36,903 nt of DNA from a virus (IMGVR_UViG_3300033146_003022:1-36903); one strand, 5' to 3'. Shown: positions 1 through 7,882, numbered from the stretch's first letter. Numbers and translations: made by a program. The notes: generated by a model not told the origin, from the letters alone.

Positions 1-408
1 ACTATATTAGATAAATTTAAAAGCGATAGGGATACTTATTCACTAGAAATAAGAAGAAATATTGAAAAGCTAAGTAATATAAAGGATCTAAAAGAAGTTC
101 AAATATTCTTTTTAAGTACAAGACAACGTTTATTAGAGGATAATCATACTCTAATAGATAATTTATCTAAATTAAAGAAAGGGTATCGACAAAAGAAAGG
201 TAAGGAATGGGAGAATGTTTCAAACCAAAATATGAGATATCAGGGTCATGAAAAAAAGGTTATTGTAGAGGGTAAGACTACGGAGTTACAGGAAACTATT
301 GAAATAATAGAAAACCAAATATCTTTTATGGATGGATCAATCAAAACAGTAGACAATGTCCTATTCGGTTTAAAAACTAGACTGGATCTAGAGAAACTTC
401 TAGGTTAA
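1..408 (+). CDS. uvsY: UvsY-like recombination mediator (3' part; start lies outside the window)
   Basis: An open frame runs from base 1 to a TAA at 406-408 (135 codons visible, no start). The product is highly charged and looks all-helical. Its second half (RYQGHEKKVIVEG, then a long helix ending DLEKLLG) has the same layout as T4 UvsY, where an RYEKSEMKTVL segment is followed by a C-terminal helix. UvsY loads the UvsX recombinase on Gp32-coated single-stranded DNA. The position just before uvsW supports the call, because these two genes are near neighbours in T4-type phages. The assignment rests on pattern and synteny, not on a strong motif. It could be another small helical recombination protein. 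Confidence 0.45.
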   Translation, partial: TILDKFKSDRDTYSLEIRRNIEKLSNIKDLKEVQIFFLSTRQRLLEDNHTLIDNLSKLKKGYRQKKGKEWENVSNQNMRYQGHEKKVIVEGKTTELQETIEIIENQISFMDGSIKTVDNVLFGLKTRLDLEKLLG

Positions 409-477
409 AACTAACTACCGTGTTAAAATTTAAAGTATGACCATTTTATAACAAATGAAAATACTATACGCATAGGA

Positions 478-1992
478 TTGTGGAAAGAAATCTATAAATT
501 TTCAAAGAAAACCGGAATTGAATGTTCAATAGATGGATTAAATGAAACTTTAAATTTAGACTACGATAAAGATTCATACACCGATTTCGTAAATGATTTA
601 TTCAAGGATATACTCGATGAGCATGGTAATGAAATATATCCCAGAGACTATCAATTTGAATCAGCATATAGGGCTCTTCAATATGTATATTGTACTCAAG
701 AATTAGCAACATCGGCTGGTAAAACTCTAATCTTTTATATCTTTAATTGTTATTTAAAACATAAGGGGATAATAAACAAAGATAATAAAGCACTTATGAT
801 AGTTCCTAACATATCGTTAGTGGGTCAGACTGAAGAAAAATTTAGATTATATTCAAATGGTTTAGTCGATTGGAATATATTAATGATAGGCGGTAATAAT
901 AAATTCAATGAAGAGGATTTTGCTAATGCTGACATGATAATATCTACTTATCAAAGCCTCATTAACTTTGAAGAAAAGAGCATAGATTCACAATTAGTTA
1001 ATGCTCTAAAGAAAAAGAATAAACTGGAGAAACTAAAGACTCCAAAAGAAAAGGAATTACAGAAGGCTATTAATAAAGTAGATACTTTAAAACAGAGGAT
1101 TAAATATGCAGGTGAATTTAAAATGTTTGATAATTATATTGTTGTTAATGTAGATGAAACTCATAAGTCTAGGGGTTCCTCTATTTCAAATATAATAGAT
1201 GCTTGTAAAAACTGGAAATATAAACTTGGTCTTTCTGGAACTGCTAAAATATCTGAAGACTATTCTGATTTCTACAAGATACAAGAAAAGGTTGGACCGC
1301 TTGTCATGACCCTCTCTGCAAAGTATCTAATAGAGCACGGGTACTCTCCTAATGTATCTATTCGTATGGTATACTTAACATATAATAAAGACAATTCGGC
1401 TGCACAGGAATACATTAAAATGCGAAAGAGTCCTGATGATATAAAGAGAATGTACAAAGATAATAAAGAATATGGTAAGGAAATGCTTACTATAGAAAAG
1501 GGAATTATCTTTGATAGTATGGAGAGGCTTAACTTAATAAGTGGCATGGTTAAGAAGTTTGGTAAAAATACTCTTATTCTTTTTTCAGATGTTAAAAATG
1601 AATATGGTAGAAATATATGTAATAAATTAAAAGAATGGAATAAAGACACTTTCTATATAGATGGAGGTATTGAAAGCGATCAGCGCGATGAGTTTAAAGA
1701 TGCCATGGAAAAGAATGAAGGTGTAATAATAGTAGCTAGCTTTGGAACATTCTCAACTGGTATTGATTTAAAGAACGTACATCACATTATATTTGCAGAA
1801 ACTACAAAGGCTGAAATAACAATTCGACAGTCTATTGGTAGAGGAATGAGAAAGCTTGCGAATAAAAATAAAGTCACTATATGGGACCTTGTGGATAAAT
1901 TAGATGGCTATTCAGTACGCCATTCTGAGGTACGAGAAAATATCTATATTGAACAGGCGTTCAATATCAAGAAACACGAAGTTAATCTCTAG
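478..1992 (+). CDS. uvsW: UvsW-type superfamily 2 DNA/RNA helicase
   Basis: In T4, UvsW unwinds branched DNA and R-loops and drives the switch to recombination-dependent replication. All core helicase motifs are visible: Q-motif-like RDYQFESA, Walker A ATSAGKT, motif Ia IVPNISLVGQ, Walker B VNVDETH (T4 has DECH), motif III LSGTA, motif V STGIDLKNVHHIIFAE and motif VI RQSIGRGMR. The C-terminus ends EVNL, close to the TVNL end of T4 UvsW. A lysine-rich helical insert (about residues 179-215) is not in T4. The start is uncertain. TTG at 478 is used here, but the same frame is open upstream to 427 and its translation (LKYDHFITNENTIRIG) reads like protein. A GTG at 420 would join this frame after a one-base shift. 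Confidence 0.9.
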   Translation: MWKEIYKFSKKTGIECSIDGLNETLNLDYDKDSYTDFVNDLFKDILDEHGNEIYPRDYQFESAYRALQYVYCTQELATSAGKTLIFYIFNCYLKHKGIINKDNKALMIVPNISLVGQTEEKFRLYSNGLVDWNILMIGGNNKFNEEDFANADMIISTYQSLINFEEKSIDSQLVNALKKKNKLEKLKTPKEKELQKAINKVDTLKQRIKYAGEFKMFDNYIVVNVDETHKSRGSSISNIIDACKNWKYKLGLSGTAKISEDYSDFYKIQEKVGPLVMTLSAKYLIEHGYSPNVSIRMVYLTYNKDNSAAQEYIKMRKSPDDIKRMYKDNKEYGKEMLTIEKGIIFDSMERLNLISGMVKKFGKNTLILFSDVKNEYGRNICNKLKEWNKDTFYIDGGIESDQRDEFKDAMEKNEGVIIVASFGTFSTGIDLKNVHHIIFAETTKAEITIRQSIGRGMRKLANKNKVTIWDLVDKLDGYSVRHSEVRENIYIEQAFNIKKHEVNL

Positions 1993-2057
1993 CAGTTACA
2001 GCAGTTACAAGAACAGCTGTCTCCACATTTACATATTTTACAGTTACAGTTTTTCAT
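1989..2057 (-). CDS. Cysteine-rich microprotein, metallothionein-like
   Basis: A 22-codon ATG frame lies 13 bases downstream of the neighbouring minus-strand gene. Nine of 22 residues are cysteine, at positions 4, 6, 9, 11, 15, 17, 19, 20 and 22, giving repeated CxC spacing and one CC pair. The other residues are mostly N, K, S, G and D. That density and spacing are typical of metal-thiolate cluster peptides, so metal binding is the natural inference. No family match is claimed. The stop overlaps the uvsW stop by three bases on the opposite strand. It is too short to be statistically secure as a gene, but this composition is unlikely by chance in such AT-rich DNA. Confidence 0.5.
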   Translation of the reverse strand: MKNCNCKICKCGDSCSCNCCNC

Positions 2058-2070
2058 TGCTTATTATTTT

Positions 2071-2622
2071 TTAATCATCGTCGCCCGTAAGTACAACTTT
2101 CATATCATCTTCAGATGTCATTTCAAACTCATATGGTTCCATGCCAATGAAATCTTTATGACTATGTTCAAGTATAATGCTAAGTACTTCAATTATTGAA
2201 TTTGCATCTTTAAAATAATTATAACCATCTGGCGATGATGGTTCTATTTGAATACTTGGAAAATAATATTCTGGTGTTGCCACTCCATCTTCGAGACTCT
2301 CTTCCTGTGCCACTAACCATCCTCCATTAAAGTGAATATATGTTTTAATTTTTCCATCTTCAATTTTACATTCTCCTTCCAAATTTAATTCAACCACTTC
2401 CCATAATTCATTACTGTATGGTTCTGGCTTTGTTGGATTAATATCGAAGAAAAAATTTAATTCGTCATTATCAATTTTAATAGATATACTCTTGTTTATT
2501 TGGTCTCTATTATCACTTACGAATTTCTCAATGGCTACCTTTATATTTTCTAACGAAAGACTATTATCTTCTTGCTCATTAATCCTTTGAAATTGACTAA
2601 AGTCTTTAATATAGTTTTTCAT
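2071..2622 (-). CDS. Probable internal head protein with capsid-targeting leader
   Basis: A 183-aa acidic protein. Residues 1-16 (MKNYIKDFSQFQRINE) have the form of a T4 capsid-targeting sequence: a short basic/aromatic helix ending in I-N-E, where the prohead protease would cut. T4 internal proteins such as IPIII start in the same style (MKTYQEFIAEA). The next gene upstream (2632-3084) has almost the same leader but an unrelated body, so the leader is a shared module. The rest of the protein is acidic, ends DGDDD, and has no motif I recognise. Upstream spacing is 9 bases, so the two genes are probably co-transcribed. The packaging role is inferred; the body's function is unknown. Confidence 0.7.
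   Translation of the reverse strand: MKNYIKDFSQFQRINEQEDNSLSLENIKVAIEKFVSDNRDQINKSISIKIDNDELNFFFDINPTKPEPYSNELWEVVELNLEGECKIEDGKIKTYIHFNGGWLVAQEESLEDGVATPEYYFPSIQIEPSSPDGYNYFKDANSIIEVLSIILEHSHKDFIGMEPYEFEMTSEDDMKVVLTGDDD
2572..2622. repeat. Leader-coding direct repeat, copy 1
   Basis: This 51-base stretch matches 3034-3084 with two mismatches. It covers the start codon and the whole predicted capsid-targeting peptide of the gene at 2071-2622. Similarity stops where the leader ends, so the repeat unit coincides with a protein module. Confidence 0.85.
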
Positions 2623-2631
2623 ATCTTTTTA

Positions 2632-3084
2632 TTATTTCCACATCATCTCTGACATTACATCAGCGATTTTTTCTTCAAATCCAGACGCAGTATCCTCATA
2701 ATCATTAGCAGTTGTGGGTATTGTTTCAATATTATCCTTTAAAGATATTTCCAATTCAGAATCTTTCTTATTTAATCTAAATAAAAATTCTTCTTTTACA
2801 ATTGGTGCTTCATCTAATTCATAAAATTCATCTTCTTCATATCCACTATCTTCGCTCCATTCTTCTTCTTCTCTTGTAGAAGTGACTATTATTTCTGCTG
2901 ATTTTCCATCTAATGTTCTTCCATGTGCAGTTATACTTCCATCGCTAGCGATTGTTCCATTCATACCATTTTCGTACATTCTATCTGCTATTGCATCTAC
3001 TAATTCTTCCCAAGATGGATCTTGGCTAAAACCTTGCTCATTAATCCTCTGAAATTGACCAAAGTCTTTAATATAGTTTTTCAT
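2632..3084 (-). CDS. Probable internal head protein with capsid-targeting leader
   Basis: A 150-aa acidic protein beginning MKNYIKDFGQFQRINE, which differs from the leader of the downstream gene at one residue in sixteen. Predicted cleavage is after E16 (motif I-N-E). The body has an acidic middle (about residues 70-95, EEEEW and SGYEEDEFYELDE) and no recognised domain. It heads a small leftward operon that continues into 2071-2622 and perhaps the cysteine-rich microprotein. Upstream lie a TTTAGTATATTATA element (3101-3114) and, farther out, AATAAATA (3124-3131), both on the minus strand. Confidence 0.7.
   Translation of the reverse strand: MKNYIKDFGQFQRINEQGFSQDPSWEELVDAIADRMYENGMNGTIASDGSITAHGRTLDGKSAEIIVTSTREEEEWSEDSGYEEDEFYELDEAPIVKEEFLFRLNKKDSELEISLKDNIETIPTTANDYEDTASGFEEKIADVMSEMMWK
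3034..3084. repeat. Leader-coding direct repeat, copy 2
   Basis: Partner of 2572-2622 (49 of 51 bases identical by eye). It encodes the first 17 residues of the 150-aa protein at 2632-3084. The bodies of the two genes are unrelated. Confidence 0.85.
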
Positions 3085-3100
3085 GTTTCTTCTTATTTTT

Positions 3101-3114
3101 TATAATATACTAAA
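3101..3114 (-). promoter_or_regulatory. TTTAGTATAATA-type promoter motif
   Basis: On the minus strand this reads TTTAGTATATTATA, 16 bases upstream of the ATG at 3084. The same motif precedes rightward genes at 14909, 24891, 26546 and 28399. It contains a TATAAT-like core. The promoter role is inferred from recurrence and position. Confidence 0.45.
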
Positions 3115-3122
3115 ATATATTG

Positions 3123-3530
3123 TTATTTATTATTTTCTAAGCTATCAAAAACAACCTCTATCTTTTTTATTATAGGATTTCTAACAACGTCTTCTGGATC
3201 TCTTAGTTCTATACAACCAAATCCTTCAACTTGTTTAAATTGATCTATGATTATTTCTAAAGAACTATCTCTTTTTATATCCTTTTGTCTAACGTCTCCC
3301 ATTATTACCATTTTAGAATTATCACCTATTCTAGTCATAAGAGTTCTTATATTATTCATTGTAATATTCTGAGCCTCGTCTATTAAAATAATTGAATTAT
3401 CAATACTTCTTCCTCTGGCGAAAGCTATTGGAACTATTTCAATTAATCCTAATTCCATCATTCTATCCAGTCTGCTTTTTCCTATTAGTTTCCTAAGATT
3501 ATCTGTAAACGATTCCATTATAGGAGCCAT
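3123..3530 (-). CDS. phoH: PhoH-like ATPase, C-terminal part (frame-broken)
   Basis: This half carries the Walker B and sensor region of a PhoH-family P-loop ATPase. Visible are IEIVPIAFARGRSIDNS, Walker B IILIDEAQN, then TLMTRIGDNSKMVIMGDVRQ and, near the end, RNPIIKKIE. PhoH proteins are nucleotide-binding enzymes linked to RNA metabolism and are common in phages. The ATG used at 3530 falls inside what should be the middle of the protein. The N-terminal half lies at 3518-3838 in another frame. About 15 residues normally found between the halves (after the LKG segment) appear to be missing. The gene is either broken or misassembled. Confidence 0.75.
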   Translation of the reverse strand: MAPIMESFTDNLRKLIGKSRLDRMMELGLIEIVPIAFARGRSIDNSIILIDEAQNITMNNIRTLMTRIGDNSKMVIMGDVRQKDIKRDSSLEIIIDQFKQVEGFGCIELRDPEDVVRNPIIKKIEVVFDSLENNK

Positions 3531-3838
3531 CCTTTTAGTGGAGTTATAGATTTAATTAATACTATTCTTTTATATCTAACGGTATTCTTAATTGATCGTA
3601 GTGCTTCTGCACATGCTAGAAAAGTTTTACCTGTTCCGGGTAGACCATTACATATGGTAATTTCATTTTTTCTTATTGATTCTGTTAATCTCTTTTGGTT
3701 TATACTTCTATGTTTTATATTTACTTTAATTAATTCAAAAAGTTTGCGTTCTTCTACATTACCCTTATTTAACCATCCTTCTAATTCTTCTAAATCTTCT
3801 CTGGGTATGGCTTTGTTCTTTCTTTTCTTTTGACTCAT
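3518..3838 (-). CDS. phoH: PhoH-like ATPase, N-terminal part (frame-broken)
   Basis: This half has the nucleotide-binding P-loop GLPGTGKT followed by FLACAEALR and the conserved VLIKSITPLKG segment, then runs out of frame and stops after WLL. The Walker B half continues at 3123-3530 in the -1 frame, overlapping by 13 bases. Intact PhoH relatives have a short conserved stretch between LKG and the AP-ME-SF segment, and it is absent here. The simplest reading is a small deletion whose length is not a multiple of three. A working product would need both a frame change and tolerance of the lost linker, so I treat the locus as a probable pseudogene. Confidence 0.75.
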   Translation of the reverse strand: MSQKKRKNKAIPREDLEELEGWLNKGNVEERKLFELIKVNIKHRSINQKRLTESIRKNEITICNGLPGTGKTFLACAEALRSIKNTVRYKRIVLIKSITPLKGWLL

Positions 3839-3843
3839 ATAAT

Positions 3844-4398
3844 TTAATGTATTTTTGATGCGATTATTACACCTAGCATTATTTTAACGTGATGTAACTG
3901 AAAGTTTAAGTAAGAAAATATTGATTTTTCCTCACCAATAGTTAATTCACTTAGATCCATTTTCTCATTTAAGTTTATTATTTTTTTAATTAATTTATCT
4001 GATAGTTTAGCGCCATTCATTTCTTGTATTCCATTAAGTACATCATTAAATGTATCTAGTTTAGTTGCAGGTGATCCTATTCTTTTAAGGAACTTTCTAT
4101 TTTTTTTTATACATTTAAATTTAAATTTAATATCATTTGATTTTAATCCAACGTCTATATTTTTTCTAAAGGAATCTAATTCTTGTATATCATTAGATTT
4201 TTCATTTAAAAAACGCATATCGTCTTCATGAAAAGATATTGTAACTTCACTTTGTGGTATGCTATATGTGAAATTATATAAATCATTTTTATATTCATTT
4301 ATTTCTCCATCGGGTAATTCTAATTCTTTTCCAGAGGTTATCTCGTATTCCTCAAATGGAAAAGAGTTTAAAAAATCAAATTCAAATTTATCTAACAT
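3844..4398 (-). CDS. Unknown 184-aa protein
   Basis: An intact ATG frame lying 5 bases upstream of the phoH locus on the same strand. The protein is lysine- and leucine-rich with a mostly helical second half (about residues 105-184). No signal peptide, membrane segment or known motif is visible. Upstream on its strand is TATAAATA (4419-4426), 20 bases before the ATG, so it is probably expressed as a late gene together with phoH. Function unknown. Confidence 0.7.
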   Translation of the reverse strand: MLDKFEFDFLNSFPFEEYEITSGKELELPDGEINEYKNDLYNFTYSIPQSEVTISFHEDDMRFLNEKSNDIQELDSFRKNIDVGLKSNDIKFKFKCIKKNRKFLKRIGSPATKLDTFNDVLNGIQEMNGAKLSDKLIKKIINLNEKMDLSELTIGEEKSIFSYLNFQLHHVKIMLGVIIASKIH

Positions 4399-4418
4399 AA
4401 ACGAAACTTTATTTAGAT

Positions 4419-4426
4419 TATTTATA
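4419..4426 (-). promoter_or_regulatory. T4-like late promoter motif (TATAAATA)
   Basis: An exact match to the T4 late promoter consensus TATAAATA on the minus strand, 20 bases before the ATG at 4398. It sits in a 50-base divergent spacer facing the polymerase gene. The same or a one-base variant recurs before other leftward structural genes. Confidence 0.55.
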
Positions 4427-4448
4427 AAATATATTAAATGAATTTATA

Positions 4449-5888
4449 ATGAATAAAGATTCTCTTTATAAGAAATTAGATCTAGAACAGCTAGCAATAA
4501 AACTTTTAATTAATTCTATATACGGTGCATTTGGAAATAAATGGTTTTATTTCTTTAATGTAGACTTGGCACAAAGCATAACTTTACAAGGACAAGATTT
4601 AATTAAATTTAGTATTAAAGCAGTGAACTTTTATTTTAAGGAACGCTGGCATTTAGATACTGAATTACATAAGATACTTGGTATAGAACAATATAAAATT
4701 AATAAAGTTGAAGATGATTCAGGAATATACATTGACACCGATTCTGTATACGTACAATTTGGATCAGCCTTAGATTCAATAGAGGGATTACCAGAGCTAT
4801 CTGAAGACGAGTATTTAAATATGTGTATTAGGATTGATGAGCATAGGTTATCCAAATATTTTAAATCCGCATTCAATAAATATGGAAAACGTTTCAACAC
4901 TATTAATCAACAAAATTTTGAATTAGAAAACTTATCAGTAAAAGCAATGTGGTTAAAGAAAAAGAATTATGCATTGCGTGTTTCATACGAACCTAATTCA
5001 AAAAAGGAATTACTCAGAGATAAGAATAAAGAGTATGAAGTATTTAAAGGATTAGAAATGATAAAGGGTTCATACCCAATATGGGCAAGGGATCATCTTT
5101 CAACATTAACTAAAATAGTTTTAGAAAAAGGTAACACTATTGATCCAGAAGAAGATATACTTCCTTTGTTTAATTCTATAAAAAAAGAAATGCTTCTTAA
5201 AAATATAGATGAATTAGCCCAAACATTTAGTTGTAGGGTCTATGATAAATATGTTAAAAGTGAAAGGAATTTAGAACTATTAAAGGGTATTCCAATATAT
5301 GCTAGGGCAGCTTCATATTATAATCATATGTTAATCACTAATAAATTGGTTGGTAAGTATCAAAAAGTAAAACAGGGTCAAAAAATAAAATATTATTACC
5401 CAAAAGAAAACTCAAAGGAATGGGATGTGTTTGCATATGCACCTGGAAACTATCCAACTGAGTTTGCTCTACCTTTAGATTATAATAAACAATTTTTTGC
5501 ATTGATAGTTGAACCTATAAATAGGCAATTGTTGGCACTTGGCTTCACTGAATTCAATGTACACTTAAAAAGAAATATAGAAATGGTTAAAACGGGTTCT
5601 AAAAAACCGCTAAGCGATGAAGAACTATTTCCACTATATGTAATAAATCAAAAAACTCTAGAATATATTGAAGTTCCTGAAAAGTACTGGAAAATTATAG
5701 GAAACCCCAGTGCGCATATTAAAAACGAAGACTTTAATGAATACTTGGATATTATATCAAAATATGGATTAGAAACAAAGGTTGTTCCTAATTCAAAATT
5801 ACATCCGTATAGAAAAAGAACAGCTAAGAGGTTAAAAATAGATATAGAAGAAACCCCAGAACCAACACAATCTAAATTGGAATTATAA
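4449..5888 (+). CDS. 43: Family B DNA polymerase, C-terminal half (T4 gp43 type)
   Basis: This 479-aa protein starts just before polymerase motif B (KLLINSIYG, residues 18-26) and contains motif C YIDTDSVYV (D96 and D98 bind metal), the KKKNYAL segment (about 170-176) and a thumb-like C-terminus. Motif A (DFxSLYPS type), the exonuclease and the N-terminal domain are absent. An in-frame TAA lies 22 bases upstream, so this is a separate gene piece, not a truncated call. Full-length T4 gp43 is 898 aa. The missing half must be encoded elsewhere for replication to work. Split gene 43 is known in some T4 relatives. It overlaps the primase gene by one base (TAATG). A stand-alone exonuclease is at 28442-29188. 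Confidence 0.9.
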   Translation: MNKDSLYKKLDLEQLAIKLLINSIYGAFGNKWFYFFNVDLAQSITLQGQDLIKFSIKAVNFYFKERWHLDTELHKILGIEQYKINKVEDDSGIYIDTDSVYVQFGSALDSIEGLPELSEDEYLNMCIRIDEHRLSKYFKSAFNKYGKRFNTINQQNFELENLSVKAMWLKKKNYALRVSYEPNSKKELLRDKNKEYEVFKGLEMIKGSYPIWARDHLSTLTKIVLEKGNTIDPEEDILPLFNSIKKEMLLKNIDELAQTFSCRVYDKYVKSERNLELLKGIPIYARAASYYNHMLITNKLVGKYQKVKQGQKIKYYYPKENSKEWDVFAYAPGNYPTEFALPLDYNKQFFALIVEPINRQLLALGFTEFNVHLKRNIEMVKTGSKKPLSDEELFPLYVINQKTLEYIEVPEKYWKIIGNPSAHIKNEDFNEYLDIISKYGLETKVVPNSKLHPYRKRTAKRLKIDIEETPEPTQSKLEL

Positions 5889-7033
5889 TGTTATTGAATA
5901 TAGATATAGAAACTAACACATCATTAAATGATTTTATAAAAGAAGTATTGATTAATAGGTTTCCAGGAGATTTAATAAAACAAAAAATAGATGACACTAA
6001 TCCTCAAAAATTAAATTTTTCATGTCCCATATGTGGAGATTCTGAAAAGAAAAAATCTAAACGAAGAGGAAACATATATCTTAAAACAAATACTTATAAG
6101 TGTTATAATGATGGATGCATGAAGTTTATGGAAATTAAAAAGTTCATAGCAATGTATTGTCATATGTATAATTTAATGCCACCCGACGTTTTTTTAAAGG
6201 GCAACGTTAATTCTAAAGTAATAACAAAAAAAGGTACTTCAATACTAACATTTTTAATGAATGAATCCTTAAAGGAAAAGTTAATTGATTTAGAATATTT
6301 CACAGATAGATTTTCATTAACTAAAATGGATGATTTTAAATTGAATGCAATGACTACTGATTATATAAAAAGTAGATTTTTAAATGAAAGTATAAATTTT
6401 TCAGAATGTTGTTATCATGATGCAAACATGGAAAAAATATTTATATTTAATAAAGACGACATATCTAATAAAATATTAGGATATTCAGTACGGAGTGCAG
6501 ATGATAATTATTATGGACCTAAATATAAGATGATGAATTATTCAGAAATAGATAGAGAAATATGTAATTTAAATATGACAGACTCTGAATTAAACGAAAT
6601 AAATTCATTAAATAATATATTTAATATTTTAAATATTAATTATAAAAAAGATATTACTATATGCGAAGGACAGTTTGATTCTATGTTCATATATAATTGC
6701 TTAGCATCTACCGGTGTGGGTAAAGTAAAAGATACTATATCGATGATAACTAGTAATTCTAAAAAAAGAATATTATTGGATAATGACAACGCTGGTAAAA
6801 AAGAATCAATTAAATTAATACAAGAAGGTCATTATGTTTTTCTATGGTCTAAATTAATAAACGACTTAAAAAAGGAATTTTCTAATAATGTGCCTAAAGT
6901 AAAACAAATAACTGATATTAATAAACTTTATGAATTCTATAAACTAGTTAATAATAAAATTAAAATAAGGGATTTCAATAATATAATAGATAAGTATTTC
7001 TCAAATTCAATGTTTGATGTACTGTATATTTAA
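5888..7033 (+). CDS. 61: DnaG-type primase (T4 gp61-like)
   Basis: Makes RNA primers on the lagging strand, working with the gp41-type helicase. The zinc-binding domain is clear: C46-P-I-C49-G-D-S and, after a basic stretch, C72-Y-N-D-G-C77. It is followed by a TOPRIM domain with the metal-binding glutamate in ICEGQFDS (about residue 259) and the acidic pair in LLDNDNAG (about 296-301). Length (381 aa) is close to T4 gp61 (342 aa). The start overlaps the polymerase stop in TAATG, so the two genes are translationally coupled, as expected for a replication operon. The C-terminus is AT-rich low-complexity sequence with many N, K and I codons. Confidence 0.9.
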   Translation: MLLNIDIETNTSLNDFIKEVLINRFPGDLIKQKIDDTNPQKLNFSCPICGDSEKKKSKRRGNIYLKTNTYKCYNDGCMKFMEIKKFIAMYCHMYNLMPPDVFLKGNVNSKVITKKGTSILTFLMNESLKEKLIDLEYFTDRFSLTKMDDFKLNAMTTDYIKSRFLNESINFSECCYHDANMEKIFIFNKDDISNKILGYSVRSADDNYYGPKYKMMNYSEIDREICNLNMTDSELNEINSLNNIFNILNINYKKDITICEGQFDSMFIYNCLASTGVGKVKDTISMITSNSKKRILLDNDNAGKKESIKLIQEGHYVFLWSKLINDLKKEFSNNVPKVKQITDINKLYEFYKLVNNKIKIRDFNNIIDKYFSNSMFDVLYI

Positions 7034-7039
7034 TAAATA
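7032..7039 (+). promoter_or_regulatory. Late promoter-like motif (AATAAATA)
   Basis: Reads TAATAAATAAT on the plus strand, 19 bases before the ATG at 7059, the first gene of the rightward head cluster. It is a one-base variant of the T4 late consensus and overlaps the primase stop. Confidence 0.45.
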
Positions 7040-7058
7040 ATAAAAAAGTATAACTCGA

Positions 7059-7376
7059 ATGAAAAGATTAGCAACTACTATAAAGGAATTCAATGAAGCG
7101 AACTCTGAAGAAGAAAATGATAATGAATTGAATATTGCTCAAGAATTATTAGACGACTTAATAGATGCAGTAGGATCAGAAGAAGAAGTAGAAGCCGCTG
7201 CTGAAGAGGCATATAATGATTTAAAAAATGCTCATGAATCTGATTCAATAGAAATACTAGAAGATGGTGTTCCTGAAAATTTAGCAATGTCAGCTCTTAT
7301 AATAAAACTAGTAGAGCAAGGCAAGCTTGATCCTAAAAAAGCCGATGCCTTTATAGGTGATCACGCCGATGATTAA
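7059..7376 (+). CDS. Small acidic head protein with capsid-targeting leader
   Basis: A 105-aa, strongly acidic protein (an EEEVEAAAEEAY stretch around residues 46-57). It begins MKRLATTIKEFNEA; I8-K9-E10 fits a prohead protease site, though F-N-E at 11-13 could also serve. Small acidic proteins of this kind form the prohead core in T4 (gp67, gp68), so a scaffold or core role is possible. The gene starts the head cluster, follows a late-type motif, and is coupled to the gp4-like gene by TAATG. No sequence match to gp67 or gp68 is claimed. Confidence 0.65.
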   Translation: MKRLATTIKEFNEANSEEENDNELNIAQELLDDLIDAVGSEEEVEAAAEEAYNDLKNAHESDSIEILEDGVPENLAMSALIIKLVEQGKLDPKKADAFIGDHADD

Positions 7377-7882
7377 TGTCCAATAAAAAGCATAAGAGCA
7401 TAAAGGAAACCCTAAAACCTAGAGTAGGAAAAATACGGCAGGGATACTTTATTCCTAAAAACCCTTCAAAATATGATGGAGATGTTACCCAAATAATATA
7501 TAGATCCGGTTGGGAATTTAAATTTTTAAAATATTGTGATGAAAACGATAAGATAGTAAAATATTCATCTGAACCGGTGGGTATTAAATATTATAACCCA
7601 ATTTCTAAAAAAACATGTAGGTATTGGGTAGATATGTATATTGCTATAAAGGAATCTGATGGCACTATTAAAAATTGGATACTTGAAATAAAACCACTTA
7701 AATATACTAAACCCCCGGTGGAACCTAAATATATGACAGAAAAGCAGACTAGACAATATTTAAGTCACGCTAAAACATATATAGTTAATAGAGCTAAATT
7801 TGAAGCAGCTAAAGATTATGCAGATTCTAAAGGAATACAATTTGGTATAATTACTGAAAACTTTTTGTTTAAAAGTTTGTAG
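7376..7882 (+). CDS. 4: Head completion nuclease (T4 gp4-like)
   Basis: Closely follows the T4 gp4 (gp50/65) pattern: GYFIPKNPSKYDGD, then IIYRSGWEFKFLKYCD, then YWVDMYIA, then WILEIKP. E47, D86 and E104-x-K106 fit a PD-(D/E)xK nuclease core. The C-terminal half also matches, with KTYIVNRAKFEAAKDYADSKG and a final GIITENFLF. In T4 this protein finishes filled heads before tail joining. At 168 aa it is close to the family length of about 150 aa. It is coupled to the upstream acidic gene by TAATG. Confidence 0.85.
   Translation: MSNKKHKSIKETLKPRVGKIRQGYFIPKNPSKYDGDVTQIIYRSGWEFKFLKYCDENDKIVKYSSEPVGIKYYNPISKKTCRYWVDMYIAIKESDGTIKNWILEIKPLKYTKPPVEPKYMTEKQTRQYLSHAKTYIVNRAKFEAAKDYADSKGIQFGIITENFLFKSL

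Noticed and set aside
1272-1649. A 125-codon minus-strand frame inside uvsW
   Set aside because: It lies opposite helicase motifs of a clear gene and its product is hydrophobic filler with no motif.
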